From Pseudomaricurvus albidus (lineage in GTDB: Bacteria > Pseudomonadota > Gammaproteobacteria > Pseudomonadales > Cellvibrionaceae), in contig NZ_JAHKRS010000001.1 in assembly GCF_018863235.1 (NCBI RefSeq), positions 372,001-436,000 of the forward strand: DNA of 64,000 nt, in the 5' to 3' direction. A program made the translations under genes and the position numbers. The notes beneath the pieces are model-generated. The model was given only the letters and a program-made list of their open reading frames with translations, was not told the origin of the DNA and searched no databases. Within the stretch, counting starts at the first letter, position 1, and each line of letters begins with the position of its first letter. Below, in pieces: positions 1 through 10,480 of this stretch.

Positions 1-1032
1 ACCACTCGCAAATACGGCGGCACGGGTCTGGGACTGGCCATCTGCAAGCGTCTGGCAGAACTGATGGGCGGAGAAGTGGGCGTCGACAGTATTGAAGGGG
101 AGGGTTCAACCTTCTGGTTTACGGCTCAGTTTGATCTGGCCGACATGCCGCTTGGCCGCTCGCGAGTGGTACCGTCACTGGCGGGCAAGCACCTGCTGAT
201 CGTTGAAGACAATCTGGCGCTGTGCGAGGTGCTGTCCTACCACGGGCAGAGCTGGGGTATGCACGTGGTCACCGCCCACACCGCCGAAGAGTGCCTGAAG
301 ATCATCAGCAACCGCCGCGCCAGCGGTCAGCCCGACTTCAATTTCATCTCCCTCGACTATCGTCTCAGCGACCTGGACGGTATCGAGCTGGCAGCGAGCC
401 TGCTCAAACGTCACCCTGATTATCCGGCGCACCTGTTCCTGCTGACGGCATCTGACAATCAGTTTAATCACGATGTTCTGGCAGAAAGACACATTAAAAA
501 GGTGCTGCGTAAACCGGTTTCACCGAAAAAACTGCGCGATCTGATGGCCGACCAGCTGGGTCACGGCCAGCACCTCACCGCGCTAGAACCACAATCCGCC
601 ACCTCCGCCAACTTCTCCAACCTACGGGTACTGGTAGCGGAAGATAACGCCGTCAACCGCCTGGTGATCAAAGGCCTGCTGGGCAAATTGAAGATCGAGC
701 CAACGATGGTTGAAAACGGACGTGAAGCCTGGGAGCTGTGTACACATTCGGAAAAGCCTTTCGACCTTATTCTGATGGACTGTGAAATGCCCGAAATGGA
801 CGGCTTTGAAGCCACCCGCCGGATTCGCACCCACGAACAGGATCACGGTCTGGCAGCAACCCCCATTGTTGCACTGACCGCACACGCCATGGAGGAGCAC
901 AAGGAACTGGTCTTCGCCAGCGGGATGAACTACTTCCTCAGCAAGCCCATCACCCACGAGGAACTGAGTATCGCCTTCGAAAAACTGGGGCTGTCCAAAT
1001 CCGCCGAGCAGGCAACCTCTACCTACAACTAG
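1..1032 (+). CDS. Hybrid sensor histidine kinase, C-terminal part (cut by window start)
   Basis: Only the C-terminal part is present; the open frame runs in from base 1. The first residues form the G2 box of a HATPase_c domain ([19 protein letters not shown]). Two receiver domains follow, at roughly residues 60-180 and 205-320 of the visible part. REC1 has the acidic pair (LIVEDN), a phospho-acceptor Asp in [11 protein letters not shown] and the conserved Lys in LRKPVSP. REC2 has [20 protein letters not shown] and the Lys in LSKPI. It is therefore a membrane or cytosolic hybrid kinase that relays phosphate internally. Its sensor domains lie outside the window, so the signal is unknown. It has the same kinase-REC-REC layout as the complete kinase at 18686. 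Confidence 0.9.
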   Translation, partial: TTRKYGGTGLGLAICKRLAELMGGEVGVDSIEGEGSTFWFTAQFDLADMPLGRSRVVPSLAGKHLLIVEDNLALCEVLSYHGQSWGMHVVTAHTAEECLKIISNRRASGQPDFNFISLDYRLSDLDGIELAASLLKRHPDYPAHLFLLTASDNQFNHDVLAERHIKKVLRKPVSPKKLRDLMADQLGHGQHLTALEPQSATSANFSNLRVLVAEDNAVNRLVIKGLLGKLKIEPTMVENGREAWELCTHSEKPFDLILMDCEMPEMDGFEATRRIRTHEQDHGLAATPIVALTAHAMEEHKELVFASGMNYFLSKPITHEELSIAFEKLGLSKSAEQATSTYN

Positions 1033-1226
1033 AGGATTCCGCCGTCCTCCCAGACCCCTCAACTAAGCCCCACTGGCACCAATAACCCTTTATTTGCACG
1101 AAAACACCCCCCAATCTCTTTCCGAGCTTGAGTGTTGAAGCCTCAGTTATTATCATCCGTGGTCTTTATTTCGTGATTATCTGCTTTTCGGGCAGACTCG
1201 CAACCGTCACTCTCAGGAGAAGCATT

Positions 1227-1553
1227 ATGAGTAACAGCATCGTTCACGTAACAGATGCCAGCTTTGAGGCCGAAGTCCTTAACGCAGAAGGTCCGGTATT
1301 GGTGGATTTCTGGGCAGAATGGTGTGGCCCATGCAAAATGATTGCCCCCGTACTGGATGAACTGTCCGGCGAATACGACGGTAAAATCAAAATCTGCAAA
1401 ATGGACGTTGATGCCAACCAGGGCACTCCTGGCAAATTCAACATCCGCGGTATTCCTACCCTGATCATTTTCAAAGGCGGCAACGCCGAAGCTACCAAGG
1501 TAGGTGCTCTGTCCAAAGCCCAGCTGGTTGAGTTCATCGACAGCAGCCTGTAA
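1227..1553 (+). CDS. trxA: Thioredoxin
   Basis: 108-aa thioredoxin, the normal length, which reduces protein disulfides in the cytoplasm with thioredoxin reductase. The active site is WCGPC (Cys33 and Cys36), and the conserved cis-proline follows in RGIPTLIIF. The frame stays open upstream for 33 more codons, but the start at 1227 is preceded by a CAGGAGAAGC ribosome site and gives the family N-terminus [13 protein letters not shown]. rho follows on the same strand after a 664-bp gap, the standard trxA-rho order of gammaproteobacteria. A long hairpin lies just after the stop codon. Confidence 0.97.
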   Translation: MSNSIVHVTDASFEAEVLNAEGPVLVDFWAEWCGPCKMIAPVLDELSGEYDGKIKICKMDVDANQGTPGKFNIRGIPTLIIFKGGNAEATKVGALSKAQLVEFIDSSL

Positions 1554-2217
1554 GACAGATTCCCTGCCCTGAGAGCCGCCGTTTGATCGGCGCTTTTCAG
1601 GGCAGGGAAGCGACCAGGGCCCGCAGCATCCCCATAGCAATTTGTACTTCGTGTCACACGGATACAGAAAAAAGTGCTTCAACTGCTGTTTTAATTTTGC
1701 ACAGCTTGATTTTTCTCGCTATACTCAGCACATCAATTCGGTCGCTCGGCCTGTCACCTTGCCTCAGCTCACTGTTACAACCGCTCTCTCTGAGCTGGAA
1801 TGAATCAGAATAAGTTGGACTCAACAAGGAAAACAGCTGTTACACCCGACCGGACATAATTCCAAAACCTTCTTTTACGACTTCTGTATCTACCATTCGC
1901 CATACGCTGATTCTCCCGGGATCACTCTATCGATCGCTGGAACAGTACTCTGGGGATTCCAGTAAATACTCAAGTCTCAAAGCAGGTCTGAAAACAAGCA
2001 GAGAAAAACGATAAGCAAAATTGTGTTTGACCATCAGGTCTTGTGTTGATCAATTTATGTACTTATCGAACAGATGAACCTACACGGAACATTTAAACCA
2101 GCGATTCAAGACATAAGCCATCCAATCATTCTCCATACACATCATTTATTGGTGCTGCCTTATCGCTTTCTATTTCACCCATTCCCCGACAGACGCAAAC
2201 AGTCTCAATAAAAACTT
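1554..2217 (+). promoter_or_regulatory. Long trxA-rho intergenic region / presumed rho leader
   Basis: 664 bp without a convincing gene. It starts with a long hairpin (1562-1607). The rest is fairly AT-rich, as expected for an unstructured leader. In Escherichia coli, rho is autoregulated by Rho-dependent termination in a long leader; the same arrangement is inferred here from length and position only. No clear -10/-35 pair was identified. Confidence 0.4.
1562..1607 (+). terminator. Long hairpin after trxA, no T-tract
   Basis: Perfect 11-bp outer stem CCCTGCCCTGA / TCAGGGCAGGG with a second inner stem GCCG/CGGC. It lies 9 bases after the trxA stop. No run of T follows, so it may stabilise a 3' end or be a Rho-assisted terminator rather than a classical intrinsic one. 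Confidence 0.5.
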
Positions 2218-3477
2218 ATGAATTTAACCGATCTGAAAACCAAACCCATTGAAGAACTTATCGCCATTGCCAAAGAAATGGGCATGGAAAACCTGGCTCG
2301 CTCACGCAAGCAGGACATTATTTTTAATATTTTGAAACGCCACGCCAAAAGCGGTGAAGACATCTACGGTGATGGTGTACTGGAAATTCTTCAAGACGGC
2401 TTTGGTTTCCTGCGCTCTTCAGACAGTTCTTACCTGGCCGGCCCCGACGACATTTACGTCTCGCCCAGCCAGATCCGTCGCTTTAACCTGCGCACCGGCG
2501 ACACCATCGAAGGCAAGATCCGCCCGCCCAAAGACGGCGAACGCTACTTTGCCATGCTCAAAGTTAACCAGATTAACTTCGACAAACCGGAAAACTCCAA
2601 AAACAAAATTCTGTTTGAAAACCTGACACCACTGTTCCCCAACGAACGCATGGTACTGGAAGCCGGTAACGGTTCTACAGAAGATCTGACCGGTCGTATC
2701 ATCGACCTGATCGCTCCCATTGGTAAAGGTCAGCGCGGCCTGATCGTTGCACCGCCCAAAGCCGGTAAAACGATCATGATGCAAAATATTGCTCAGGCGA
2801 TTACCCGCAACAACCCCGAGTGTCATCTGATCGTACTGCTGATTGATGAACGTCCGGAAGAAGTTACCGAAATGCAGCGCTCGGTTCGCGGTGAAGTGGT
2901 TGCCTCAACGTTCGACGAGCCACCCGCACGTCACGTGCAAGTGGCCGAAATGGTTATCGAAAAAGCCAAACGTCTGGTCGAACACAAAAAAGACGTCATC
3001 ATCCTGCTCGACTCCATTACCCGTCTGGCACGCGCATACAACACCATCGTACCGTCATCCGGTAAAGTCTTGACCGGTGGTGTCGACGCTCATGCACTGG
3101 AACGCCCGAAACGTTTCTTCGGCGCAGCCCGTAACATTGAAGAGGGCGGCAGCCTGTCTATCGTTGCCACCGCTCTGGTAGACACCGGCTCCAAAATGGA
3201 CGAAGTTATCTTTGAAGAATTTAAAGGTACCGGTAACCAGGAGCTGCACCTGGATCGCAAGATCTCCGAAAAGCGTGTCTACCCGGCCATCAACGTTCGC
3301 CGCTCCGGCACCCGTCGCGAAGATCTGCTGATGCGCGAAGATGAACTGCAACGCGTGTGGATCCTGCGCAAACTGTTGCACGATATGGAAGACGTTGCAG
3401 CCACGGAATTTCTGGTCGACAAACTCAAGGATTACAAGTCCAACGAAGAGTTTTTCCTGTCCATGAAACGCAAATAA
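2218..3477 (+). CDS. rho: Transcription termination factor Rho
   Basis: 419-aa hexameric RNA-dependent ATPase/helicase that terminates transcription; the length equals that of E. coli Rho. The N-terminal helical domain ([14 protein letters not shown]) is followed by the cold-shock-like RNA-binding domain (GFGFLRS, residues about 55-120). The ATPase core has Walker A APPKAGKT near residue 180 and Walker [18 protein letters not shown] near residue 260. The Q-loop/R-loop region [15 protein letters not shown]-like sequence follows (written here [15 protein letters not shown]). It ends in its own strong intrinsic terminator. The long upstream leader suggests autoregulation. Confidence 0.98.
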   Translation: MNLTDLKTKPIEELIAIAKEMGMENLARSRKQDIIFNILKRHAKSGEDIYGDGVLEILQDGFGFLRSSDSSYLAGPDDIYVSPSQIRRFNLRTGDTIEGKIRPPKDGERYFAMLKVNQINFDKPENSKNKILFENLTPLFPNERMVLEAGNGSTEDLTGRIIDLIAPIGKGQRGLIVAPPKAGKTIMMQNIAQAITRNNPECHLIVLLIDERPEEVTEMQRSVRGEVVASTFDEPPARHVQVAEMVIEKAKRLVEHKKDVIILLDSITRLARAYNTIVPSSGKVLTGGVDAHALERPKRFFGAARNIEEGGSLSIVATALVDTGSKMDEVIFEEFKGTGNQELHLDRKISEKRVYPAINVRRSGTRREDLLMREDELQRVWILRKLLHDMEDVAATEFLVDKLKDYKSNEEFFLSMKRK

Positions 3478-3534
3478 AGAAACGCAGAGCGGGGCAATAG
3501 AACGCCGCTCCTGCACGCGTCATGCGACCGAAAG

Positions 3535-3558
3535 ACCCTGCTCCGGCAGGGTTTTTTT
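3535..3558 (+). terminator. Intrinsic terminator of rho
   Basis: Stem ACCCTGC / GCAGGGT with a TCCG loop followed by seven T. It lies 57 bp after the rho stop codon. Confidence 0.9.
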
Positions 3559-3922
3559 ATGTTTGGAATTTTACACATTACGAAGGCATTCTTTTGCAAA
3601 ACCACCCAAGGCACCAAAAATATTGCGTGCCTGACAGCCCCACCCATCAATTTCCGACCACAGAGTCATCTCAGCAGACAGGGAAAACTTCAATCCAAAA
3701 TGATAACAGCAGACAGATTATCAAAATGACCGCTAAGTCTATTTCGATATATCTGAAATGTGATGAAGTTTTCCTCCCAGGCTCTCAGGCGTCTACATTT
3801 ACTTCCTGACACCCGTTTCTATAGAATCGCCGCAAAATAAACAGGGGCGCTCCGATGTCACCATCCGCAGCTCCGGAAAACGACACAAAAACCTAACGCT
3901 TTTGATGTAGAGAGAAGAAGTA
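3559..3922. other. Intergenic region upstream of the FadL-type porin
   Basis: 364 bp between the rho terminator and the porin start. It probably holds the porin promoter, but I could not identify a convincing promoter, operator or RNA in it. Confidence 0.4.
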
Positions 3923-5200
3923 ATGATGAAACACCTGAATACCCGCAGCCTGCTGCTGGCGGCTATGACTGTCGGCGCCCCTTTTGCCTCCCAGGTTCAC
4001 GCCGCCGGCTTCCAGCTCAACGAACACAGTGCTGCAGGACTCGGGCGCGCCTTTGCCGGTGAAGCTGCTTATGGCGACAATGCTGCAGCCATTGCCCGCA
4101 ACCCGGCGCTGGCCACGCGCTTTGACAGCCTCAGTATTTCTGCCGGTGTCACACACGTTAACCCTGAAGTCGATGCAGAAGGTGAGGTCAGCTACCTGGG
4201 CGGACTGGCTACCGCCAATGCCGACGAAGAAGATTTTGCACCTTCCGCCTGGGTACCCAATGCCTATCTGGTCCAACCCATCAACGACCGCTGGAGCTGG
4301 GGCCTGTCCCTCAATTCTCACTTTGGCCTGAGCACCGATTTCGGCAACGATTACAATGGCGCCGATCTGGCCGATGAAGCCGAGATTATCACTTATAACA
4401 TCAACCCCAGCGTTGCCTATAAACTGACTGACACCATCAGTCTCGGCCTTGGACTCAGTCTGGTGAAAGCCGATGCAACCTTTGGCACCGCAGTACCCTT
4501 GGATGTTCCATTTCCTTTCGCCCCAGCGCCAATTGCCAAAGGTTCACAGATTTTGAAACTGGAAGGCGACGACACCTCATGGGGCTGGAACGTTGGCGCC
4601 ACATGGGAGGCCACTGATGCCCTGCGTCTGGGCCTGGCCTATCGCAGTGAAGTGGAACTGACGCTGGAAGGTGATTCAACCTCCGACATCAGCCCTGCAT
4701 TCAACCAGGGTGGTTCTCTGGATCTGGATCTCCCAGCCGGTGCCGAGCTGTCTGGTGTTTACCAGCTGACACCCGCCTGGAATATTTCCGCCAGTGTTCA
4801 GTGGACCGACTGGAGCGTATTTGAGTCACTGGAAGTGGATTTCGATGATGGCACCCAACAGCATCTGAAAGACGAAAACTTTGAAGACAATATGCGCTAC
4901 AGCATCGGCACCACTTACGAGTTCAACAAAAACTGGACTGCACGCCTAGGACTGGCCTATGACGAGAGCGCCGTATCGGCCGAGTATCGTTCACTGAGCA
5001 TCCCGGATACAGATCGCATCTGGTACAGCGCTGGCTTTACCTATCGCTACGATCAACATCTGAGCGTTGATTTCGCAGCCACTTATCTGGACGGCGAAGA
5101 GGTGGATCTGACTGAAACATCCAGTCTGGGCACTACATTCTCAGGCTCAACTCATGGCGATGCCGAATTGTTGTCGTTCTCAATCAACTACACTTTTTAA
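3923..5200 (+). CDS. FadL/OmpP1-family outer-membrane transporter
   Basis: 425-aa outer-membrane beta-barrel of the FadL family, which takes up long-chain fatty acids and other hydrophobic compounds. A signal peptide of about 27 residues ends in SQVHA; the mature N-terminus AGFQLNEHSAAGLGRAFAG is the family's hatch-domain signature, followed by the NPA-type motif RNPAL. The protein ends in an aromatic residue (SINYTF), as outer-membrane barrels do. The start has an upstream AGAGAGAAGAAG ribosome site; the next codon is also ATG (3926). It is monocistronic, between the rho terminator and a bidirectional terminator. The substrate cannot be told from sequence. Confidence 0.92.
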   Translation: MMKHLNTRSLLLAAMTVGAPFASQVHAAGFQLNEHSAAGLGRAFAGEAAYGDNAAAIARNPALATRFDSLSISAGVTHVNPEVDAEGEVSYLGGLATANADEEDFAPSAWVPNAYLVQPINDRWSWGLSLNSHFGLSTDFGNDYNGADLADEAEIITYNINPSVAYKLTDTISLGLGLSLVKADATFGTAVPLDVPFPFAPAPIAKGSQILKLEGDDTSWGWNVGATWEATDALRLGLAYRSEVELTLEGDSTSDISPAFNQGGSLDLDLPAGAELSGVYQLTPAWNISASVQWTDWSVFESLEVDFDDGTQQHLKDENFEDNMRYSIGTTYEFNKNWTARLGLAYDESAVSAEYRSLSIPDTDRIWYSAGFTYRYDQHLSVDFAATYLDGEEVDLTETSSLGTTFSGSTHGDAELLSFSINYTF

Positions 5201-5228
5201 CGGTAGCCGTTAAGCGATCTACCCCTGA

Positions 5229-5265
5229 AAGCCGCGATTGATTTTGATCACTCGCGGCTTTTTTT
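5229..5265. terminator. Bidirectional terminator between porin and mscS genes
   Basis: AAAGCCGCGA ... TCGCGGCTTTTTTT stem with a 13-base AT-rich loop. It has T-runs on both strands and overlaps the 3' end of the convergent mechanosensitive-channel gene. Confidence 0.85.
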
Positions 5266-6306
5266 GGTCTCTGTGCCAGCCTCATCCAAAACCGAAATCG
5301 CTCGCTTCAACGCTTTCAGGCGTCGCAATTTACGCGCTTTCAACACGTCGGTTTCGTCTTTGCTTTTTTCGCCATTTTCATCCAGGCTTTTGAGTTCCTG
5401 CTTCAGTTCAGCGTAGCTTTCTTTTAACTCGTTCAGCTGTTGTGCTCGTTCAGCCTTGTCAAAAATCAAATTTTCCGGCTCCGGCTGTGTGCCATTGTCG
5501 GCGATAACAAATGAGCGCTCGGGAATCACTTCTTCTTTGACCTGACGCTGATTCATAAACGCCGGCGAGACAATTTCAATATTCTGTTCGTGCAGGCGAT
5601 CCATCATTTTTTTGCGCAACAGAGAGCGGGCCGACAACAACTGCTTCACCTCCCGCAGAAAGCCCGCCACCCGATACTTCACCGAGTAATCTCCAAGATC
5701 CATCACATAGACAAATGGCTCTTCAAGAGAGGCATCTTCCGCGGCCTGCAACAACATGGCTTCGATCAGATGATGATCGATATCGTATCCCAGGGTCACT
5801 TCCGCAGAGACCACTGTGCCATCCGCGTGAACCACTTTGATTGGATGAGAGGACAGAAACAAATTGGGAACGCTGAGCAGGTCACGATCTTCGGTTTGAA
5901 TTTCTGTGTGGAACAACCCCTGCTCTGTCACGCGACCAAAATAGGTCTCGACCTGAATAAAATCTCCCGGCGAAAACTTGCTCTCCGAACGCAGCATGAA
6001 ACCCGCCATCGCGTTAGCCGCCACCGTAGGGGATGACAAGGTCAGAACTGCGGTAAAAACCAACCCCATCAAGGTCAGCAGTTGTCCTCGAGTACCGCTG
6101 TCCATGGGCAGTGTGAGCACCAACCCCAGGCCCGTCAGCAACACCAGCACAATCGCCATCAACTGATTGCGAAAACGATGACTTTTGGATTGCACCGCAG
6201 AACGCATTCGCAACAGTTTGAGTAAACCAGCTGACAACAAGATGATCAGCAGGGCATTGCCATAGTCCAGCGCCAACTGTTTGCTTACTGCGACAAAATC
6301 GATCAT
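5248..6306 (-). CDS. MscS-family mechanosensitive ion channel
   Basis: 352-aa membrane protein. N-terminal hydrophobic segments lie at about residues 15-35, 48-66 and 74-105. The third carries the small-residue pore helix pattern (SSPTVAANAMAGFMLR) typical of MscS TM3, and the beta domain follows (FSPGDFIQVETYFGRV, then DLLSVPN). Such channels open on membrane tension and release solutes after osmotic downshock. The C-terminus from about residue 285 is a charged coiled coil (ELKESYAELKQELKSL), an extension beyond the compact E. coli MscS. It stands alone between convergent porin and divergent ubiD. Confidence 0.88.
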   Translation of the reverse strand: MIDFVAVSKQLALDYGNALLIILLSAGLLKLLRMRSAVQSKSHRFRNQLMAIVLVLLTGLGLVLTLPMDSGTRGQLLTLMGLVFTAVLTLSSPTVAANAMAGFMLRSESKFSPGDFIQVETYFGRVTEQGLFHTEIQTEDRDLLSVPNLFLSSHPIKVVHADGTVVSAEVTLGYDIDHHLIEAMLLQAAEDASLEEPFVYVMDLGDYSVKYRVAGFLREVKQLLSARSLLRKKMMDRLHEQNIEIVSPAFMNQRQVKEEVIPERSFVIADNGTQPEPENLIFDKAERAQQLNELKESYAELKQELKSLDENGEKSKDETDVLKARKLRRLKALKRAISVLDEAGTETKKSRE

Positions 6307-6484
6307 CCAGACTTCCTGTTCCTGCTGATATTTTTAGGGTGATGTCCGACTTCGAGACCTAACCGCCAAATGTCATCACCTGTCAAAGACTAAGTCTAAC
6401 CCAATCCGACTGCAAGCCGGACGTTTCCGTCACCCACTCGATTCCCGTACAATACTGCCTTTACGCGCAATGCCAGAAGCCATT

Positions 6485-7948
6485 ATGAAATACCGAGACC
6501 TGCGAGACTTTATTGCCATGCTGGAAAAGCGGGGCGAGCTGAAACGAATCAAGGTTCCCGTCGATCCCAACCTCGAGATGACCGAAATCTGCGACCGCAC
6601 GCTGCGCGCCGGCGGCCCGGCCCTGTTGTTTGAAAACCCTGTCGGTTACAACACGCCGGTACTGGCCAATCTGTTTGGCACCGCCGAACGTGTGGCTCTG
6701 GGCATGGGAGAAGAGTCGGTAGAAGCCCTTAGGGAAGTGGGGGAGTTGCTGGCCTTTCTGAAAGAACCCGAGCCACCCAAAGGCCTGAAGGATGCCTGGC
6801 AAAAAATGCCCATCTTCAAGCAAGTCCTGAACATGGGTCCCAAACAGGTCAGCAAAGCCGCCTGCCAGCAGGTGGTGATCGACAAGGATCAAGTGGATCT
6901 GTATCAGTTGCCGATTCAGACCTGCTGGCCCGGCGATGCCGGACCACTGGTCACCTGGCCTCTGGTGGTGACCCGCGGCCCTCACAAGGAGCGGCAAAAT
7001 CTCGGCATCTACCGCATGCAGTTGATCGGTAAAAATCGCCTGATCATGCGCTGGCTCTCACACCGGGGCGGTGCGCTGGATTTTCGCGAATGGCAGCAAC
7101 AGAACCCCGGCAAACCCTATCCCGTTTCCGTGGCGCTCGGAGCTGACCCTGCGACCATACTCGGCGCAGTGACACCGGTACCCGACACGCTCAGCGAGTA
7201 TGGGTTTGCCGGGCTGCTGCGCGGCGACAAAACCGAAGTTGTGAAAAGCAAGTTGAGTGATCTGCAGGTGCCCGCCTCGGCAGAGTACGTGCTGGAAGGT
7301 CATATCTATCCCGATGACATGGCCGACGAAGGACCGTTTGGCGATCACACCGGTTACTACAATGAGGTCGATCGCTTTCCGGTGTTTACCGTGGAAACCA
7401 TCACCCATCGCAAGGACCCCATATATCACAGCACCTACACCGGGCGTCCACCGGATGAGCCCGCCATATTGGGTGTTGCGTTGAACGAAGTGTTTGTCCC
7501 CATCCTGAAAAAGCAGTTTCCGGAAATTGTCGACTTCTACCTGCCGCCTGAGGGCTGCTCCTACCGCATGGCGGTGGTCACCATGAAGAAGCAGTATCCG
7601 GGACACGCCAAACGGGTGATGATGGGGGTCTGGTCATTTTTGCGCCAGTTTATGTACACCAAGTTTGTGATTGTCACTGACGATGATGTGAACGCCCGTG
7701 ACTGGAAGGACGTGATCTGGGCCATGACCACGCGCATGGATCCCATTCGCGACACCACTCTGGTAGACAATACGCCCATCGACTACCTGGATTTTGCCTC
7801 GCCCGTTTCCGGGCTGGGCTCCAAAATGGGAATGGATGCCACCAACAAATGGCCCGGTGAAACGGATCGCGAATGGGGCGAACCCATTGAAATGGATCAG
7901 GCCGTCAAACACAGGGTGGACGAGATGTGGGATTCTCTGGGTCTGTAG
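6485..7948 (+). CDS. ubiD: UbiD, 4-hydroxy-3-polyprenylbenzoate decarboxylase
   Basis: About 487 aa. It decarboxylates 3-polyprenyl-4-hydroxybenzoate in ubiquinone synthesis, using prenylated FMN made by UbiX (not in the window). The N-terminus [20 protein letters not shown] matches the family, as do [15 protein letters not shown] and the signature [12 protein letters not shown] near residue 280. An in-frame ATG at 6470 would add MPEAI. Neither start has a strong ribosome site, and 6485 matches the usual N-terminus better. Closeness to rho is the order known from Pseudomonas. Confidence 0.96.
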   Translation: MKYRDLRDFIAMLEKRGELKRIKVPVDPNLEMTEICDRTLRAGGPALLFENPVGYNTPVLANLFGTAERVALGMGEESVEALREVGELLAFLKEPEPPKGLKDAWQKMPIFKQVLNMGPKQVSKAACQQVVIDKDQVDLYQLPIQTCWPGDAGPLVTWPLVVTRGPHKERQNLGIYRMQLIGKNRLIMRWLSHRGGALDFREWQQQNPGKPYPVSVALGADPATILGAVTPVPDTLSEYGFAGLLRGDKTEVVKSKLSDLQVPASAEYVLEGHIYPDDMADEGPFGDHTGYYNEVDRFPVFTVETITHRKDPIYHSTYTGRPPDEPAILGVALNEVFVPILKKQFPEIVDFYLPPEGCSYRMAVVTMKKQYPGHAKRVMMGVWSFLRQFMYTKFVIVTDDDVNARDWKDVIWAMTTRMDPIRDTTLVDNTPIDYLDFASPVSGLGSKMGMDATNKWPGETDREWGEPIEMDQAVKHRVDEMWDSLGL

Positions 7949-8099
7949 GAAAGCACGATAAACAGCGTCGCGGCTCCCGGCCCCGTCCAGCCAAGCCTCA
8001 GACGCTGTGCACGTCCACCAGACTGTGAATCGCACACTTGGCAGTTTTAGCGTGTCCTGCTACGGTTACCTACTATTCCACTCAATCGAGGTGAACTTT

Positions 8100-8468
8100 A
8101 TGAATCCAATAAAAATTGCACTTTTGTGCCTCGTAATGGGCAGCAGCTACAGCTTTGCCGAATGCTCAAACCCGACCGTCCCTGAAATGCCTGACGGCTC
8201 CAAGGCAACGATGGACGAAATGCTGGCTGGCAAAGCAGCGGTTGGTGAGTTCCAGAAAGCCAATGCCGCCTACCTTGAGTGTATCGGCAAGGAAATGGAA
8301 GCCATCAAGGCGACCCTGAAAGAAGGCAGCAAAGAAGACATGGCCGCTGCACAGAAAAACTTCACTCAACTGGCTGATACCTACAACGCCGCTGTTACTG
8401 CAGAGGAGACTCTGGCAGGCAAATTCAACAGTGAAATCCGCGCCTTTAAAGCCGCCAGCAAGAAGTAA
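8100..8468 (+). CDS. Small periplasmic hypothetical protein
   Basis: 122 aa. A signal peptide of 20 residues (cleavage after SYSFA, before ECSNP) is followed by a charged, mostly helical mature part of about 100 residues with two Cys (EC near the new N-terminus and YLECIG). The start at 8100 is chosen over the longer frame because of GAGGTGAAC just upstream and the clean signal peptide. The helical, Ala/Lys/Glu-rich sequence resembles small periplasmic proteins of unknown function. I do not recognise a family. Confidence 0.75.
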   Translation: MNPIKIALLCLVMGSSYSFAECSNPTVPEMPDGSKATMDEMLAGKAAVGEFQKANAAYLECIGKEMEAIKATLKEGSKEDMAAAQKNFTQLADTYNAAVTAEETLAGKFNSEIRAFKAASKK

Positions 8469-8802
8469 TCTTCGGGTAGCCCGTGCACGCGGGCACACCC
8501 CATCTGCCCGCCTGGCTATCCTTTCTGATCTCACCCAATGCGTTAATGCCGTCGCCGGTTGGCTTTGACTTCTCTATTGATCATCGGTTTGACCGACCTT
8601 CCGTTTGACACATAAGATTTCATTCCTGCATCCCATTCCCTATCCGCTGTATCACTAGTTACAAGACTGGCCAATCTGTGAGTAAGTTAAGCTCTGATGG
8701 CTTGTACCCAAGCGCCCAGATACATAGGTTAACGCTATCGCACCGGTGGATCTTTCTCACTTCGGGCGACGACTGACCTAACAATAATAAAGAGATGTAT
8801 TT
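8469..8802. other. Intergenic region, 334 bp
   Basis: It contains a GC-rich hairpin (GCCCG TGCACG CGGGC) just after the small periplasmic gene, without a T-tract. An isolated TTGACA-like hexamer near 8603 has no matching -10. Nothing else was recognised. Confidence 0.35.
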
Positions 8803-9942
8803 ATGAATACTGCGGTCCTGTCAATGACAGAACAAACTTATCGGGTTAAGGGATCCGTACTGCTTTCACTCTATCTGATTGTCCCACTGTGTATTATCAC
8901 GGCTGTGCTGGATGGTGTTTTTCTGGAACACCAATTGCGCGACATCTGGCTGCCCAGCAACCCGGCCAACTTGCTGTTCTGGGCCATCATATTTAACTTC
9001 CCTCATATCGTTTCCAGCATGGTGACCCTGGCCGACAAAGAGTACCTGAGCTTTTACCGGCGGCGTTTCATCACTGGGCTGAGCGCCATTATCGCTCTGG
9101 TCTTGTCCGTCAACTACCTCGCCCCTCTGCTACTGTCAAAGTCCGACGCCCGCACGGTGTACTACGCGTTTTTCTTTTTTCTTGCCACTTACACCATGCA
9201 CCATGTGTTCTCCCAGCAATTCGGCATTGGCATGGCCTTGATGAAAACTGCCCGTTCGCAACGCTACGAATGGTTTCGCGGCTGTGCCACCGTGGCTGGC
9301 ACCTTGATGTACATGTCAGTGTTTGGAAAAGTCATTCTCAGAAGAACGGAAATCGCCGGAGTGGATGGCGATGATCTCGCCGTCATAGTGACCGGCATTT
9401 TTGTCGTGCTGACTACGATTCAGGGCATTCTTCTCTGCCGTCAGTCAAAAAGCCGGCTTGGCAAGAAATACATGCACAGCAATCTGTTGATGATTGTCGC
9501 TGCCTATCTATTTTTGCTGCTGGATTATGACTTTTTTGTGATTGCGATACCGCGGTTCGTTCATGACATCACCGCCTTTATCATCTACAGCGTGCACGAC
9601 CAAAACCGCAACCGGGAACAGAAGCACAATTACATCTACCGGTTTTTATCGTTCCTGCCACTGTCACCACTGTTCCTATGTCCGATACTGGCTGTATTTT
9701 TAGCCAATTTCATGGAGTGCGGTGCCTATCTGCTCGATACCGCACTGGGTTTTTACCCAAAGGGCAATACCGATTGCTTTTTACAGGAGTACTACGCCCC
9801 GGACCGCAGCAACAGTTTGCCCTTCAATATGCAGCTGGGCTTGCAACTCGTGTTTGTGGTGTCGCTGTTTCACTACTATGTGGAAGGGTTTGTCTGGCAC
9901 CGGGACTCGATTCATCGACACTCGGTGAAGTTTGAAACCTGA
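8803..9942 (+). CDS. Unrecognised polytopic membrane protein with His clusters
   Basis: 379 aa with about eight to nine hydrophobic segments. The start has AAAGAG a few bases upstream. I do not recognise a family. His residues sit near the ends of predicted helices in a repeated way: FPHIVSS (about 66), YTMHHVFSQQFG (about 130), RFVHDITAF and YSVHDQN (about 250-265), and at the C-terminus HYYVEGFVWHRDSIHRHS. This resembles the His-box spacing of integral-membrane metal enzymes such as desaturases, hydroxylases and carotenoid-cleaving proteins, but no known box set is matched exactly. It is probably monocistronic, with a convergent dgkA downstream. Confidence 0.7.
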   Translation: MNTAVLSMTEQTYRVKGSVLLSLYLIVPLCIITAVLDGVFLEHQLRDIWLPSNPANLLFWAIIFNFPHIVSSMVTLADKEYLSFYRRRFITGLSAIIALVLSVNYLAPLLLSKSDARTVYYAFFFFLATYTMHHVFSQQFGIGMALMKTARSQRYEWFRGCATVAGTLMYMSVFGKVILRRTEIAGVDGDDLAVIVTGIFVVLTTIQGILLCRQSKSRLGKKYMHSNLLMIVAAYLFLLLDYDFFVIAIPRFVHDITAFIIYSVHDQNRNREQKHNYIYRFLSFLPLSPLFLCPILAVFLANFMECGAYLLDTALGFYPKGNTDCFLQEYYAPDRSNSLPFNMQLGLQLVFVVSLFHYYVEGFVWHRDSIHRHSVKFET

Positions 9943-9979
9943 AAGGAACGCAGACGTTTGGCTGGCAGAAATGCGGTCT

Positions 9980-10369
9980 TTACATCGTGCGGGCAAGGAC
10001 ATCCCACAGCACCGAGCCCCAGACGAAAGCCGTTAACGTTATGGCCACCAGTACCGCCGCAGAACCCAGATCTTTTGCGGCGCCGCTGAGGTAGTGAGAT
10101 TCCGGCCCGATACGATCGACAGCGGCTTCAATCGCACTGTTGATCAGTTCAACGATAATCACAATCGCCAACACACCGATCAGGGCAATGCGCTCGATGA
10201 CCGAGACATTCAGCCACAGCGCAAAGGGTATCAGCACCGCGCACAACATCACCTCCTGACGGAACGCGGCCTCGTGTGCCCAGGCCGTCTGAAAACCTTT
10301 CATGGAGTAACCAAAGGCATTGATGATACGACGCAGGCCCGTTTTTCCCTTCAGATCAGTAGCATCCAC
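9980..10369 (-). CDS. dgkA: Diacylglycerol kinase
   Basis: 129-aa inner-membrane enzyme with three membrane helices that phosphorylates diacylglycerol to phosphatidic acid, recycling lipid from periplasmic glucan synthesis. The amphipathic N-terminus (GLRRIINAFGYSMKGF) and the catalytic signature ELINSAIEAAVDRI with SGAAKDLGSAAV are intact. The length is close to that of E. coli DgkA. It lies downstream of the hem operon on the same strand but is separated from hemY by 111 bp. Confidence 0.95.
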   Translation of the reverse strand: MDATDLKGKTGLRRIINAFGYSMKGFQTAWAHEAAFRQEVMLCAVLIPFALWLNVSVIERIALIGVLAIVIIVELINSAIEAAVDRIGPESHYLSGAAKDLGSAAVLVAITLTAFVWGSVLWDVLARTM

Positions 10370-10480
10370 AATAATCCCCGACAGTGATGAGTTTATCCAA
10401 CCTCTGTAGCGGCTGACACTGCATGACGTTGTATAGGGTTTGTATGAAGTTTCCGTGACAGTTTATCGATCCGAAGATTG

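Noticed and set aside
1583-1813. 76-codon open frame in the rho leader
   Set aside because: It starts within the trxA hairpin, has no good ribosome site and no recognisable sequence; most likely chance.
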